64,000 bases of DNA from Pseudaminobacter soli (ex Li et al. 2025) (GCF_003012705.1 NZ_PXYL01000011.1:1-64000); one strand, 5' to 3'. Shown: positions 45,973-55,764, counted from the first letter of the stretch. Made by a program: numbers and translations. Notes: generated by a model not told the origin, from the letters alone.

Positions 45973-47061
45973 TCAATCCGCGTTTGCGAAGGGCGGCACG
46001 CGGATTTCCGGCGGTGTGACGGCGAGTACCTTGAACAGGTTTCCCATCGCATCGGGGCCGGCCAGGCGCTCGACTTCGCTGTGGATTTTCTCGCGGCCGA
46101 CGGCGTCAGCATTGGCGCCGAGCCGGCCGGCGCGCTCGAGAAGCCCCATGCCCAGCAGGAAGTCGCCCTGAGTGGCGAGGTGCGCTGCAAGGCCGTGAGA
46201 ACGCGCGGCTGTCGCGAGCGCCTGGAAGTCGACATGCGAGGTGATGTCGGCAAGGCCGGGGCTCGCCAGCACGTCCTCGTAGCGGTGTTTTCGCAGCGCC
46301 TGCAGCGTGTCGCCGACGCTCGGCGTGAAATAGCCGTAGTCGATGAACAGGCCTGCTCCGCCGGACGCGGTGATGCGAGCCGCGATGGTCTCCATGAGCG
46401 CGCTGCGAGCGGGCGCGATTTCCACGATTGCGCCTTCGGGCGCCTGGTGGGCATCGGGTGGCAGCAGGGACGGATCGAGCGAGCCGGCGCCGGCGACGAA
46501 TTGCAGGTTGCCGGCATCGTCGACGGCCACGGCGCGTTCACGCCAAACGCCGCCGGCACGGACGAACTGGCGGGTCGGAATGGCGTCGAACAGCTCATTG
46601 CCGACGATGAACAGCGGCAGCTGCGGCAGCGTGTCGATGGTAGGGTGCCACTCGATGTCGGTGGCGAAGTCGCCGAGCGTTGCCCTTTGCACTTCGGCAA
46701 GCCGCGGGCTGGTCTCGATCAGGGCAAGCCTGGCCTGGCTCACGAAAGCCGGGTCGAGCCTCGACAGCGTGCGCAGCATATCCTTCATCAGGGTGCCGCG
46801 GCCGGGGCCGATCTCCGCCAGCACGAAGGGCGACGGGCGGCCAGCCGCATCCCATGCCGTGCGCAGCCAGATGGCGACCAGCTCGCCGAACATCTGGCTG
46901 ATCTCGGGTGCGGTAGTGAAATCGCCGGCGACGCCGAAGGGCTCGCGCGTGGTGTAGTAGCCCTGTTTGGGGTCGAACAGGCAAAGCGCCATGTATTCGG
47001 CCACCGAAATGGGGCCGCTGGCGGCGACGAGATCTGCGATGCGCTGCTTGAGGTCGGTCAT
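45973..47061 (-). CDS. MidA/NDUFAF7-like SAM-dependent methyltransferase
   Basis: This 362-residue protein resembles the COG1565 methyltransferases whose mitochondrial members (NDUFAF7) methylate an arginine of the complex I 49-kDa subunit. Motifs include [40 protein letters not shown] and the SAM-binding [15 protein letters not shown]. The gene overlaps lgt by four bases. Involvement in complex I assembly is a family-based inference. Confidence 0.88.
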   Translation of the reverse strand: MTDLKQRIADLVAASGPISVAEYMALCLFDPKQGYYTTREPFGVAGDFTTAPEISQMFGELVAIWLRTAWDAAGRPSPFVLAEIGPGRGTLMKDMLRTLSRLDPAFVSQARLALIETSPRLAEVQRATLGDFATDIEWHPTIDTLPQLPLFIVGNELFDAIPTRQFVRAGGVWRERAVAVDDAGNLQFVAGAGSLDPSLLPPDAHQAPEGAIVEIAPARSALMETIAARITASGGAGLFIDYGYFTPSVGDTLQALRKHRYEDVLASPGLADITSHVDFQALATAARSHGLAAHLATQGDFLLGMGLLERAGRLGANADAVGREKIHSEVERLAGPDAMGNLFKVLAVTPPEIRVPPFANAD

Positions 47062-47912
47062 GCCGTACCGGGGGCTATTGCCGCGGGCTTTGCGGTGGCC
47101 ATTGCCCAGATGCCGAGCAACACCATCGGTATGGACAGCACCATGCCCATGGTGAGCCAGCCGCCGTAGAGGTAGCCGAGCTGCACGTCGGGCTCGCGGA
47201 AATATTCAGCGAATATGCGCGAGCAGCCATAGCCGGCCACGAAGGCGCCGGAGACGAAGCCAGGCCGCTTCAGCTTGAAGAAGACGTGGGTGAGGATGCG
47301 CAGCACGCAAAACAACACCAGGCCCTCAAGCGCAGCCTCATAGAGCTGGCTTGGGTGACGGGTGAACGGGCCGCCATTGGGGAACTCGATCCCCCAGGGC
47401 AGGTCGGTCGGCCGCCCCCAGAGCTCGGAGTTGATGAAATTGGTGAGCCGGACCAGGCCGAGCCCGACGGGCACGCCGGCGGCGATGACGTCGAACATGG
47501 TCCAGATCGGAATGCCGCGCGAGCGAGCAAACAGGATCATCGCAATCGTGGTGCCTAGGAAGCCGCCATGGAACGACATGCCGCCCTGCCAGACGGCGAA
47601 GATGTCGAGCGGGTTCTGCATGTAGCGGGCGAAATCATAGAACAGCACATAGCCGATGCGCCCGCCGAGCACGACGCCGACCGCCGCCCAGACCAGGAAG
47701 TCGTCGAGGTCTTCCGGCTTCATTGGCAGCTTGCCGTCGGTCCAGAGCTTCGGGTTGGTCACGAGCCTGCGGCCGTACCACCAGGCGAACAGGATGCCTA
47801 CGATATAGGCCACGCCGTACCAGTGAATCGCCAGCGGCCCGATATGGACGATGACCGGGTCGATGTTGGGGAAGGGCAGGGCAGCCAGCGGCAGGGCGAG
47901 ATAGTTGCTCAA
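47058..47912 (-). CDS. lgt: Prolipoprotein diacylglyceryl transferase
   Basis: This 284-residue inner-membrane enzyme transfers diacylglycerol to the lipobox Cys. Signature stretches are [28 protein letters not shown] and [13 protein letters not shown]. Seven or so membrane segments can be seen. It forms an operon with the MidA-like gene. Confidence 0.95.
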   Translation of the reverse strand: MSNYLALPLAALPFPNIDPVIVHIGPLAIHWYGVAYIVGILFAWWYGRRLVTNPKLWTDGKLPMKPEDLDDFLVWAAVGVVLGGRIGYVLFYDFARYMQNPLDIFAVWQGGMSFHGGFLGTTIAMILFARSRGIPIWTMFDVIAAGVPVGLGLVRLTNFINSELWGRPTDLPWGIEFPNGGPFTRHPSQLYEAALEGLVLFCVLRILTHVFFKLKRPGFVSGAFVAGYGCSRIFAEYFREPDVQLGYLYGGWLTMGMVLSIPMVLLGIWAMATAKPAAIAPGTA

Positions 47913-48011
47913 GAAAGTCTCCCGGTCGGACGAACGGCTTGGCGCGGACCATGCGGCAGGCTTTTGGCATGGTCAAGGCAAGGGTAACAAAGGGCGTCTT
48001 TCGATCCGAGG

Positions 48012-48314
48012 TCAACCTTCGGGGAAGAGAAGCCCATCATAGTCCATTGCGCCGTGGAGGATGTGGATGATCTGAACCGCATCGTTTTCTACGCGGTAGA
48101 AGATCAGATAATTGCCATGGACCCGGCGGCGGATGCCGCTCGTCCTGTAGCGTTGGAGCAGAGGAAAGCGTTTCGGCATGTCGGACAGGCCAAGACACCT
48201 TTCTCTCAACTCGCGAACGAGTCCCAATGCGCGGGCAGGGCTTTCCAAAGCCACATAGTCGCCGATCGCCTCGAGTTCCATCTCAGCCGCATCGGTGAAG
48301 ATGACGCGCATCAT
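48012..48314 (-). CDS. parE: ParE-type toxin
   Basis: This 100-residue protein belongs to the RelE/ParE superfamily. FTDAAEMELEAIGDYVALES, GLVRELRERCLGLSDMPKRF and YLIFYRVENDAVQIIHILHG cover the conserved core. ParE members usually inhibit gyrase. Nothing suggests decay. The gene starts four bases before the parD stop, so antitoxin is translated first. Confidence 0.9.
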   Translation of the reverse strand: MMRVIFTDAAEMELEAIGDYVALESPARALGLVRELRERCLGLSDMPKRFPLLQRYRTSGIRRRVHGNYLIFYRVENDAVQIIHILHGAMDYDGLLFPEG

Positions 48315-48565
48315 TCGCCGGTTTGAGCCTTGTACTTGGCCTCAAGTCGCGCAAACACTTCGTCGGCGGGTTTCACGCGTCCCGCTTCGGCGTCGGCAAG
48401 GCCGCGCGCTATGGCCGCATCGAGGGCGGCAAGCCTCATCTCCCGTTCCTGGATGATGCGTACGCCTTCGCGCAGCACTTCGCTCTTGGAGTTGTAGCGG
48501 CCGCTTTTCACGAGCTGGTTGACGAACTCCTCAAGCGGCGCGCCAAGGTCGGCACTGATGGCCAT
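48311..48565 (-). CDS. parD: ParD-type antitoxin
   Basis: This 84-residue ribbon-helix-helix protein begins MAISADLGAPLEEFVNQLVK and has SGRYNSKSEVLREGVRII, the typical ParD/CopG core. The C-terminal tail from residue 60 should bind ParE. It probably autoregulates the operon through sites in the gap at 48566-48717, where an inverted-repeat operator may exist but none is striking. Confidence 0.9.
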   Translation of the reverse strand: MAISADLGAPLEEFVNQLVKSGRYNSKSEVLREGVRIIQEREMRLAALDAAIARGLADAEAGRVKPADEVFARLEAKYKAQTGE

Positions 48566-48717
48566 GGCTGGCTCCTTTCATCGCAGCGATGAACTTAATA
48601 ACTGTTATTAACCACGGCAAGCGCCGAAAGTGTGGCGGCAGGGCCGCCTCATGGCCAACAGTCTTGCATTCGGCCCGCCACGGCACTACGTCGGAATGGC
48701 AAAAACGAGGTGCTGCC

Positions 48718-49029
48718 ATGTCGAACGGACCGAACCGCATTCTGGATGAATTTGCCAAGCTGGTGACGGATGCCGCGGGCGCCGCGCAGGGCGTTCGGCG
48801 CGAGGTCGAGACCGCCTTCAAGGGCCAGGCCGAGCGCATCCTCAATTCGATGGATGTGGTCCAGCGCGAAGAGTTCGAAGCGCTGCGCGAGATGACGCTC
48901 AAGGTGCGGGCCGAGAACGAAAGACTGGTGGCGCGAGTGGCTGAACTTGAAGCCAAGCTCGCAAATTCCTCGGACGAAGTGTCCGAAACGGGCGCAAAGC
49001 GCGCCGCAAAGTCTTCATCCAAAAAATAA
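48718..49029 (+). CDS. ubiK: UbiK-family accessory factor (BMFP domain)
   Basis: This 103-residue protein is a helical coiled coil of the YqiC/UbiK family, which helps aerobic ubiquinone synthesis or acts in membrane fusion. Residues 1-45 give an amphipathic segment with the family signature RILDEFAKLVTDAAGAAQGV. Residues 50-85 (REEFEALREMTLKVRAENER) form the coiled coil, and a Lys-rich tail ends it. The ATG at 48718 is preferred to the upstream in-frame extension. Confidence 0.82.
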   Translation: MSNGPNRILDEFAKLVTDAAGAAQGVRREVETAFKGQAERILNSMDVVQREEFEALREMTLKVRAENERLVARVAELEAKLANSSDEVSETGAKRAAKSSSKK

Positions 49030-49355
49030 TTCCTTAACCTTATCCACATAGGGCCGTTACAAAAAAGCGCTTTCGGCTGAATCGCTTATCCGGCTTGCAT
49101 AAAATTCTGAGTCAGCCAGTTTCCACACCCTATTAGCCTCTTCCGTAAAAAGGGGCTGGTAACGCGACTCTGCATCAATACACTGAATTTGTTGCATGAT
49201 TCGAAACCGAGTCATGCGCCGGGCGGTGGGGGTCCGGTTCTAGTGTTCCTGTGTGCTGATCTTTCCTGCCGACCAAACTTCTAGAGATAGTGTGTTCGCG
49301 TGTGCCCGTCCCGCGGAGCCTTCAGTTGTGCTCCGAGAACGTCAGGAAGCATTTT
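49030..49355. promoter_or_regulatory. Long gap before YbjN with a cluster of GANTC sites
   Basis: This 326-base region holds four GANTC sequences (49109, 49166, 49198 and 49209), the sites of the cell-cycle methylase CcrM, within about 105 bases. An AGCCTCTT/AAGGGGCT pair around 49136-49158 forms an imperfect hairpin that could terminate ubiK. No coding ORF or RNA gene was seen. The promoter of the YbjN gene should lie here. Confidence 0.4.
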
Positions 49356-49856
49356 ATGGAACTTGTCGAACTGGAATTTGCACGCGAAATCCACCCGGTG
49401 GATGTGATCGAACAGGTCGCTCACAATAACGAATGGTCGTTCGAGCGTACCGGCGATGACGAGATTGCCATCTCCGTCACCGGCACCTGGACGGACTACC
49501 ACGTCTCCTTCTCGTGGATGGAAGACTTCGAGGCGCTGCATCTGGCCTGCGCCTTCGACATCAAGGTCCCCGAGTCGCGCGCCGTCGAGATCATGCGGCT
49601 GCTCTCGCTGATCAACGAACAGATGCTGTTCGGCCATTTCGATCTCTGGGAGCAGGAAGGGGCGATCATGTTCCGCCAGTCGCTGCTGCTCGCCGGCGGG
49701 GTCGAGCCGACCAGCCAGCAGGTCGAAGTGCTGCTGTCCTCGGCGCTCGAAGCCTGCGAATGCTATTTCCAGGCCTTCCAGTTCGTGGTCTGGTCGGGTA
49801 CTTCTGCCAGGGATGCTCTCGCGAGCGTCCTGTTCGAGACCCGCGGCAACGCCTGA
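49356..49856 (+). CDS. YbjN domain protein
   Basis: This 166-residue cytosolic protein matches the YbjN family, which resembles type III secretion chaperones in fold but has no defined role. Characteristic stretches are WSFERTGDDEIAISVTGTWT, CAFDIKVPESRAVEIMRLLS and INEQMLFGHFDLWEQEGAIM. The ATG at 49356 (MELVELEFAREI) follows CAGGAAG. The csaA gene follows 12 bases later. From memory, related genomes usually have proC between these two genes, and none is present here. Confidence 0.88.
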   Translation: MELVELEFAREIHPVDVIEQVAHNNEWSFERTGDDEIAISVTGTWTDYHVSFSWMEDFEALHLACAFDIKVPESRAVEIMRLLSLINEQMLFGHFDLWEQEGAIMFRQSLLLAGGVEPTSQQVEVLLSSALEACECYFQAFQFVVWSGTSARDALASVLFETRGNA

Positions 49857-49868
49857 GACTTTTTGGAA

Positions 49869-50228
49869 ATGACTGCGCATAGCGAGCGAAAGCCCGAGAT
49901 AACCTTCGCCGATTTCGACCGCGTCGATATTCGCGCTGGCACGATCGTGGAAGCTGAACCGTTTCCCGAGGCGCGCAAGCCGGCGTTCAAGCTCAAGATC
50001 GATTTCGGCCCCGAGATCGGCGTGAAGAGATCGTCGGCGCAGATCACCAAGCACTATACGATCGATACGCTGATCGGTCGGCAGGTGTTTGCGGTGATCA
50101 ATTTCCCGCCGCGCCAGATCGGCAAGTTCATGTCGGAAGTGCTGACGATGGGCTTCCCGGACGAGAATGGAGATGTCGTTCTCGGCGCCATCGAGCGGCG
50201 CGTGCCGGACGGCGGCCGGTTGTATTAG
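49869..50228 (+). CDS. csaA: tRNA-binding protein CsaA
   Basis: This 119-residue OB-fold protein (EMAP II/Trbp111-like) binds tRNA and has been called an export chaperone. The family core is FDRVDIRAGTIVEAEPFPEA and FKLKIDFGPEIGVKRSSAQI; the end SEVLTMGFPDENGDVVL is typical. A TTG at 49863 gives a two-residue extension. Its position suggests one operon with the YbjN gene. Confidence 0.9.
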   Translation: MTAHSERKPEITFADFDRVDIRAGTIVEAEPFPEARKPAFKLKIDFGPEIGVKRSSAQITKHYTIDTLIGRQVFAVINFPPRQIGKFMSEVLTMGFPDENGDVVLGAIERRVPDGGRLY

Positions 50229-50434
50229 CGCCATCGCCGGCTGACCAACCGGTCCGCAAACCCAATAGCTGGCAGCCTTGAGTGTGCCCGCCATCTTGGC
50301 GGCGCGCTCAATCCTGGTTGTATTCACACTTCCTCAAGTGCCGCCGCGCTACCCATCAGGCTCCGGTCGGGGGACTGGATGGGCAATGGTATCCGGGCAG
50401 GCCTTAGTCTGCCCTTTGCTGTCGGGGGCAGTAA

Positions 50435-51607
50435 TTGAGCAACAGTTTTACCAAGACGACATCCGTGTCGTGGTTCGAGCGCATCAAGCAATCGGTGATC
50501 GGTGCGCTGATAGGCATCCTGCTGGTGATCGGCGCGGTGGTCCTTCTGTTCTGGAACGAGGGGCGCGCGGTCACCACGGCCCGCTCGCTGGCCGAAGGCG
50601 CCGGGGCGGTGGTGACGGTTTCCAGCGAGTCGATCAGCGCGGCCAATGACGGCAAGCTGGTCCATACCAGCGGCACGGTGACGACGGACGAGACGCCGGA
50701 GGATGAAGAGTTCGGCGTCGAAGCCAGGGGCATAAGGCTCGTGCGCACGGTCGAAATGTACCAGTGGCACGAGAGCACCAGCCAGGAGAGCAAGAAGAAT
50801 ATCGGCGGCGGCGAAGACACCGTCACGCACTATACCTATTCGACCGACTGGTCCGAGAATGCCATCGATTCTTCGAAGTTCGAGTATCAGCAAGACCACG
50901 ACAATCCGTCGATGGACATCGTGTCGGCCACGTCGCAGGTGTCGGAGGCCCAGCTTGGCGCCTTTGCGCTCGGCGAAGCCGTGCTGGACCAGGTTGGCGG
51001 AGAAGAGCCGCTGAAGCTCTCGTCGGCTCAGCAGGGCGCGATCGAGGCGGCCTACACCGGCCCAGCCAAGCTCTCGCTGACCGATGGCGGCATTTACCTT
51101 GGCAACGATCCGAAAAAGCCGGCCGTGGGCGATTATCGCGTCCGCTACAAGCTGGTGCCGCTCGGCGACATCAGCGTGGTCGCCAAGCAATACGGCAACA
51201 GTTTCGAAGGCTACCAGACCAAGGCGGGCGACGAGTTGTTGCTGGTGGAGCGCGGCAAGGTCTCGGCCGAGAAGATGTTCGCGAATGCGGTCAGCGAGAA
51301 CAACATTCTGAGCTGGATTCTTCGTGCCGTCGGGCTGGTCGTCCTGATGGTCGGCTTTGCCATGATCATGGAGCCGATCGGCGTGATCGCCGACGTCATC
51401 CCGTTCCTGGGCGACATCGCGCGGCTGGGAACCGGGCTTGCGGCCTTTCTGTTCACCATCATCGTCGGCACGGTGACGATCGCGATCGCCTGGTTCTACT
51501 ACCGTCCGCTGCTGGCGCTCGGGGTCGTCGTGGTGGGTGTCGCCCTGACGGTTGCGTTGATGCGCTTCTTCAAGGGGCGCAAGCAGCCTGCAGCGGCGCC
51601 TGCATAA
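50435..51607 (+). CDS. TMEM43 (LUMA)-family membrane protein
   Basis: This 390-residue protein matches the TMEM43 family, known best from eukaryotic nuclear envelope and endosome membranes. It has an N-terminal membrane segment at about residues 20-40, a long middle domain (residues 60-275) and three or four hydrophobic segments at the C-terminal end (SWILRAVGLVVLMVGFAMIM onwards). The length and layout match the family. Its bacterial role is unknown. It is convergent with the histidine kinase. Confidence 0.87.
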   Translation: MSNSFTKTTSVSWFERIKQSVIGALIGILLVIGAVVLLFWNEGRAVTTARSLAEGAGAVVTVSSESISAANDGKLVHTSGTVTTDETPEDEEFGVEARGIRLVRTVEMYQWHESTSQESKKNIGGGEDTVTHYTYSTDWSENAIDSSKFEYQQDHDNPSMDIVSATSQVSEAQLGAFALGEAVLDQVGGEEPLKLSSAQQGAIEAAYTGPAKLSLTDGGIYLGNDPKKPAVGDYRVRYKLVPLGDISVVAKQYGNSFEGYQTKAGDELLLVERGKVSAEKMFANAVSENNILSWILRAVGLVVLMVGFAMIMEPIGVIADVIPFLGDIARLGTGLAAFLFTIIVGTVTIAIAWFYYRPLLALGVVVVGVALTVALMRFFKGRKQPAAAPA

Positions 51608-51633
51608 GCCATCTTAGCGAAGCCGGGTGCCGG

Positions 51634-53058
51634 TCAGGCCGGCACCCGGATGATGGCGCGGAGGCCGCCGAGCGGGCTTTGCTCCAGCATGATGTCGCCG
51701 CCGTGGCTGCGCGCGATGTCGCGGGCGATGGCAAGGCCGAGCCCGGTGCCGCTGGCGTCGAGGTTGCGGGCCTCGTCGAGCCGCACGAAGGGCTTGAACA
51801 CTTCCTCGCGCTTTTCCTCGGGAATGCCCGGGCCGTTGTCGTCGACGATCACGGTGAGCGAGCCGCGCGTGTGGGTGGCCGTGACACGCACCTCCTCGGC
51901 ATAGCGGAAGGCATTGCCGACCACGTTGGAAAGCAGGCGCGTGAAGGCAGTCGGCCGCACATGGATGATGCGGTCGCCGGCAAGCGAGGTCGACAGGCTG
52001 CGCTGGCGCAGCTTGGCCTCCTCACTGAGTTTTTCGAAGAAGGCTTCGAGATCGAACCGGCCCGGATCCTCCGCGGCCTCGCCGCGCGCGAATTCGAGAT
52101 AGCCTTCCAGCATCGACTGCATGTCGTCGATATCCTGGTTCAGCGCTTTGAGGTCGGGCTTCTTGCCGGAGAGGGCAAGCGTTAGCCGGAAGCGCGTGAG
52201 GATGGTGCGCAGGTCGTGGCTGACGCCGGTCAACATCGCCGTGCGCTGGTCGATCTGGCGTTCGATGCGCTCGCGCATCTGGATGAAGGCGAAGCCGGCG
52301 CGCCGCACCTCCTCAGCGCCGCGCGGACGGAAATCGCGCGGCATGGGGCGCCCCTTGCCGAAGCTTTCTGCCGCCTCGGCGAGCTGTAGGATCGGCCGGA
52401 TCTGGTTGCGCAGGAAGGGAATGGCGATGACCAGCAGCACCAATGAGGTGCCGACCATCCAGATCAGGAAGATATGCGTGTTGGAGGCATAGGCCTGGCT
52501 GCGGCGCACGAAGACGCGCAGCACCTTGTCCTTGAGCTGGACGCGCACCTCCACGATGTTGGAGTTGCCCACCGTGTCGATCCAGAACGGCCGGTTGATC
52601 TGCTTGGTGATCTCCGACGAAAGCGTCTGGTCGAGCAGCGAGAAGAAGGGTTTCGGGCCCGGCGGTGGCAGCGGGTCGGGCGGCAGGATATCGACCTTCA
52701 GCGCCAGCCGATCCTGCGCGATGCGGATGACGTTGGCGTAGTCGTCGTCATGCGGGAAGGTCTCGATCATGTCGATGATGGCGGAGATGTCGCGGGTCAC
52801 CGCCTGAGACAGGCGCAACGTCACCGTCTGCCAGTGGCGCTCCATGAACACGAAGGCCACCACAGACTGCAGCAGGATCATCGGCGTAATGATGATGATG
52901 AGCGAGCGCGGATAGAGGCGCTTGGGCATATAGAGCGAGATCAGCCGCCAGAATCGATGCCAGGTGCGGCGCGCGGAAATGGCAGCGCGGCGCGCGCGGG
53001 CGGCGAAGCTGTCGTCTTCGGGGCTGTTCAATTCCGTCGTTGCCATCTGCGCTTCCAT
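51634..53058 (-). CDS. Sensor histidine kinase
   Basis: This 474-residue kinase has membrane segments at about residues 52-72 and 222-242, a periplasmic sensor between them and a HAMP-like linker. The catalytic core follows: H-box LTGVSHDLRTILTRFRL, N-box SNVVGNAFRYAEE, G1 VDDNGPGIPEEKREEVFKPF, G2 GTGLGLAIARDIA. The 150-residue sensor region suggests an EnvZ-like kinase, but the signal is unknown. The start at 53058 or 53046 is uncertain. It lies 270 bases downstream of the response regulator, in the same direction. Confidence 0.9.
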   Translation of the reverse strand: MEAQMATTELNSPEDDSFAARARRAAISARRTWHRFWRLISLYMPKRLYPRSLIIIITPMILLQSVVAFVFMERHWQTVTLRLSQAVTRDISAIIDMIETFPHDDDYANVIRIAQDRLALKVDILPPDPLPPPGPKPFFSLLDQTLSSEITKQINRPFWIDTVGNSNIVEVRVQLKDKVLRVFVRRSQAYASNTHIFLIWMVGTSLVLLVIAIPFLRNQIRPILQLAEAAESFGKGRPMPRDFRPRGAEEVRRAGFAFIQMRERIERQIDQRTAMLTGVSHDLRTILTRFRLTLALSGKKPDLKALNQDIDDMQSMLEGYLEFARGEAAEDPGRFDLEAFFEKLSEEAKLRQRSLSTSLAGDRIIHVRPTAFTRLLSNVVGNAFRYAEEVRVTATHTRGSLTVIVDDNGPGIPEEKREEVFKPFVRLDEARNLDASGTGLGLAIARDIARSHGGDIMLEQSPLGGLRAIIRVPA

Positions 53059-53328
53059 CGCCCGGCGGCCTTTCAACCGGTGGGCGGCTACTCGGAGATA
53101 CACTCTATGCCACATGCGGGGCAGGGCAGGGCACAAGAACATGAAAAGCCGCCCGGCGTGCAGCGCACGCCCGCAGCCTCATTTCTTCGCGCCCGTTTTG
53201 CAAGCACGTTGCTCCGGCCTCGCATCCGAGCAAGGGTGAAAGGCTCTATATAGGCCGGACACCGGAACCTCCAAGCCGCAGATGCGCGCATTTCTCCGTC
53301 GGTCGAAACGCGTCTCCAGGCGGTTGAG

Positions 53329-54048
53329 CTATTCGATGCTCAGCCTGTAGCCGATGCCGCGGACCGTCTGCAGCCAGACCGGATTGGACGGGTCGCGCTC
53401 GATCTTGCGGCGGAGCCGGTTGATCTGCACGTCGATGGTGCGTTCGCCAACCTCGGAATCGCCGCCGACCAGTTCGTGGCGCGGAATGGTTTCGCCGGCG
53501 CGCTCCGCGAAGATCGCCAGGATCTCCTGTTCGCGGTCGGTCAGCTTCAGCGGCTCGCCGGCCTTCTTCAGTTCGCGGCGCGCGATCTGGAAGGTGTAGG
53601 GGCCGAACACCAGCTGCTCGACCTTGGGCGTGGCCACCGGGCCGCCGCGGCGCAGGATGTTGTTGATGCGCAGGATGAGTTCGCGCGGGTCGAAGGGTTT
53701 TGGCAGGTAATCGTCGGCACCGGCTTCGAGCCCGGCGATACGGCTGTCGGTTTCCGACAGCGCCGTCAGCATCAGGATCGGCACCTGCTTTTCGGTACGC
53801 AGGGATTTCGTCAGGTCGACGCCGTTTTCGCCGGGCATCATGACGTCGAGGATGAGAAGGTCGAAATCGAGGCCGGCCAGCTTGCGCCGGGCTTCGGCGG
53901 CATTGCCGGCAACGGTGATGCGAAAACCGTTCTCGCTCAGATACTGCTTAAGAAGATTTCGGATACGGGTATCGTCGTCGACAACCAGCAGGTGCGGAGC
54001 GTCATCGTCCGGCACAGTCGGATTGTCGGAAATATCATTCGTTTCCAT
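53329..54048 (-). CDS. OmpR-family response regulator
   Basis: This 239-residue regulator has a receiver domain at residues 18-135 (HLLVVDDDTRIRNLLKQYLS; phospho-acceptor Asp in LLILDVMMPG; Lys in KPFDPREL) and a winged-helix DNA-binding domain at residues 145-239 (VGERTIDVQINRLRRKIERD). It is the partner of the downstream histidine kinase. Its start lies inside the end of the MarR gene, overlapping by 14 bases. The target genes are not evident here. Confidence 0.93.
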   Translation of the reverse strand: METNDISDNPTVPDDDAPHLLVVDDDTRIRNLLKQYLSENGFRITVAGNAAEARRKLAGLDFDLLILDVMMPGENGVDLTKSLRTEKQVPILMLTALSETDSRIAGLEAGADDYLPKPFDPRELILRINNILRRGGPVATPKVEQLVFGPYTFQIARRELKKAGEPLKLTDREQEILAIFAERAGETIPRHELVGGDSEVGERTIDVQINRLRRKIERDPSNPVWLQTVRGIGYRLSIE

Positions 54049-54568
54049 GCTCTTTTCCTGACGCGTTTCCGGGCAGCTTGTCAATCTGCGCCCTCAATTC
54101 GGGATTGACCATCGCTTTCAGAAACCGTTCGATCCCCTCACGTTCGGTCGCGGAAGAACTCCCCAATGCAGCACGGATGCGGCGTGACTGTGGCCGCGCC
54201 AGGGCCAGGGCCAGCGAGCGACCCTTTTCGGTGGGATAGAGCTCGCGCTGGCGCCGGTCAAACTCGCCCTGCACCTGGGTGATGTGGCCGGTGTCGATCA
54301 GCTGCTTGAGCACACGCGCAAGGCTCTGCTTGGTGATCTGCAGCACGTCCAGCAATTCGGCTACCGTCAGGCCCGGCATGCGGTTGACGAAGTGAAGCAC
54401 CCGGTGATGGGCGCGGCCGAAGCCGTATTCGGCCAGGATCTGGTCCGGATCGGAGGTGAAATCGCGATAGGCGAAGAAGAGAAGTTCGATGATGGACAGG
54501 TCGACGCCGTCTTCGCCGGTGATGGCGGTCTTGATTGGGGTGGCGTTGGTGCCGGTGCGATCCGTCAT
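54035..54568 (-). CDS. MarR-family transcriptional regulator
   Basis: This 177-residue regulator has the winged helix of MarR proteins: YGFGRAHHRVLHFVNRMPGL, TVAELLDVLQITKQSLARVL and the wing VQGEFDRRQRELYPTEKGR. MarR proteins sense small molecules. Its 3' end overlaps the response regulator start, so MarR, regulator and kinase may form one unit. It is divergent from ilvE over a 268-base gap. Confidence 0.9.
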   Translation of the reverse strand: MTDRTGTNATPIKTAITGEDGVDLSIIELLFFAYRDFTSDPDQILAEYGFGRAHHRVLHFVNRMPGLTVAELLDVLQITKQSLARVLKQLIDTGHITQVQGEFDRRQRELYPTEKGRSLALALARPQSRRIRAALGSSSATEREGIERFLKAMVNPELRAQIDKLPGNASGKEHGNE

Positions 54569-54836
54569 GGCGTTCCTTGCAGGGCTCTCAAAAATTTATG
54601 TCAGCCTTGTTGACATATTTAGGGACGATGGTAATTTTTGCCAAGCTTTCGGGGTCAAATGCGAACGAAATGGCAAGCCTGGGCGGTGTTCCTTGGAATA
54701 TCGTGCAATCTGCCTTGTTGCCCATAATGGCCCCCGCTTCAAGCTACCAGCCGCCCTGGAGCAACGGCCATTGCTCTAGCGACTGGCCTATTTCCAACAG
54801 TGAAACTTGCGCGGGCAGGACCCGCTGGAGGTTGTT

Positions 54837-55730
54837 ATGGCATCAGTTCCCTTCGATCAGCTTGATGGCTTCATCTGGATGAATGGCGAGTTCGTCAATT
54901 GGGCCGAGGCCAAGATTCACGTACTTACCCACGGTCTGCACTATGCGAGCGCGGTGTTCGAGGGCGAGCGCGCCTATGGCGGCGAGATCTTCAAGCTGAC
55001 GGAGCACAGCGAGCGCTTGCATGAATCGGCGCGCATCATGGGCTTCAGCATTCCCTATTCGGTGGCCGAGATTGACGACGCCTGCCGCAAGCTTCTGAAA
55101 ATGCAGGGTTTCCGCGATGCTTATGTGCGGCCGATCGCCTGGCGCGGCAGCGACTCGCTCGGCGTTTCGGCGCCGAACAACCGCATCAACTGCGCCATCG
55201 CGATCTGGCAGTGGCCAAGCTATTTCAGCCCGGAGCAGAAGCTGAAGGGCATCCGGCTCGACCTTGCCGAATATCGCCGCCCCGATCCGCGCACCGCGCC
55301 CTCGCATGCCAAGGCCTCGGGCCTTTACATGATCTGTACCATCTCCAAGCATGCGGCCGAGGCCAAGGGCTATTCCGACGCCATGATGCTCGACTGGCGC
55401 GGGCAGGTGGCGGAAGCCACCGGCGCCAACATCTTCTTCGCCAAGGAAGGCAGGCTGCATACGCCGAAGGCTGACTGCTTCCTGAACGGCATCACGCGCA
55501 AGACGGTGATCGAGCTGGCGCGGGCGCGCGGCATCGAAGTGGCCGAGCGCGCCATCATGCCGGAGGAACTGGATAGCTTCGAGGAGTGCTTCCTGACCGG
55601 CAGCGCGGCCGAGGTGACGCCGGTGGCCGAGATCGGGCCGCATCGTTTCCAGCCCGGCGCAATGTGCAAGTCGATGCTCGAGGATTATGCGGCTGCCGTG
55701 CAGCCCAAGCACGCGGTTGCTGCCGAGTAA
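54837..55730 (+). CDS. ilvE: Branched-chain amino acid aminotransferase
   Basis: This 297-residue PLP enzyme (fold IV) interconverts Leu, Ile and Val with their keto acids. The catalytic Lys lies in the APSHAKASGLYM motif, and the EATGANIFF motif binds the phosphate region. The start MASVPFDQLDGFIWMNGEFV follows CTGGAGG. It is a separate unit ending at the hairpin at 55765. D-amino acid transaminases share the fold, but the sequence fits class IV branched-chain enzymes better. Confidence 0.93.
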   Translation: MASVPFDQLDGFIWMNGEFVNWAEAKIHVLTHGLHYASAVFEGERAYGGEIFKLTEHSERLHESARIMGFSIPYSVAEIDDACRKLLKMQGFRDAYVRPIAWRGSDSLGVSAPNNRINCAIAIWQWPSYFSPEQKLKGIRLDLAEYRRPDPRTAPSHAKASGLYMICTISKHAAEAKGYSDAMMLDWRGQVAEATGANIFFAKEGRLHTPKADCFLNGITRKTVIELARARGIEVAERAIMPEELDSFEECFLTGSAAEVTPVAEIGPHRFQPGAMCKSMLEDYAAAVQPKHAVAAE

Positions 55731-55764
55731 AATAACCTTCTCTGCAAAACAGATGAGCCTGAAG

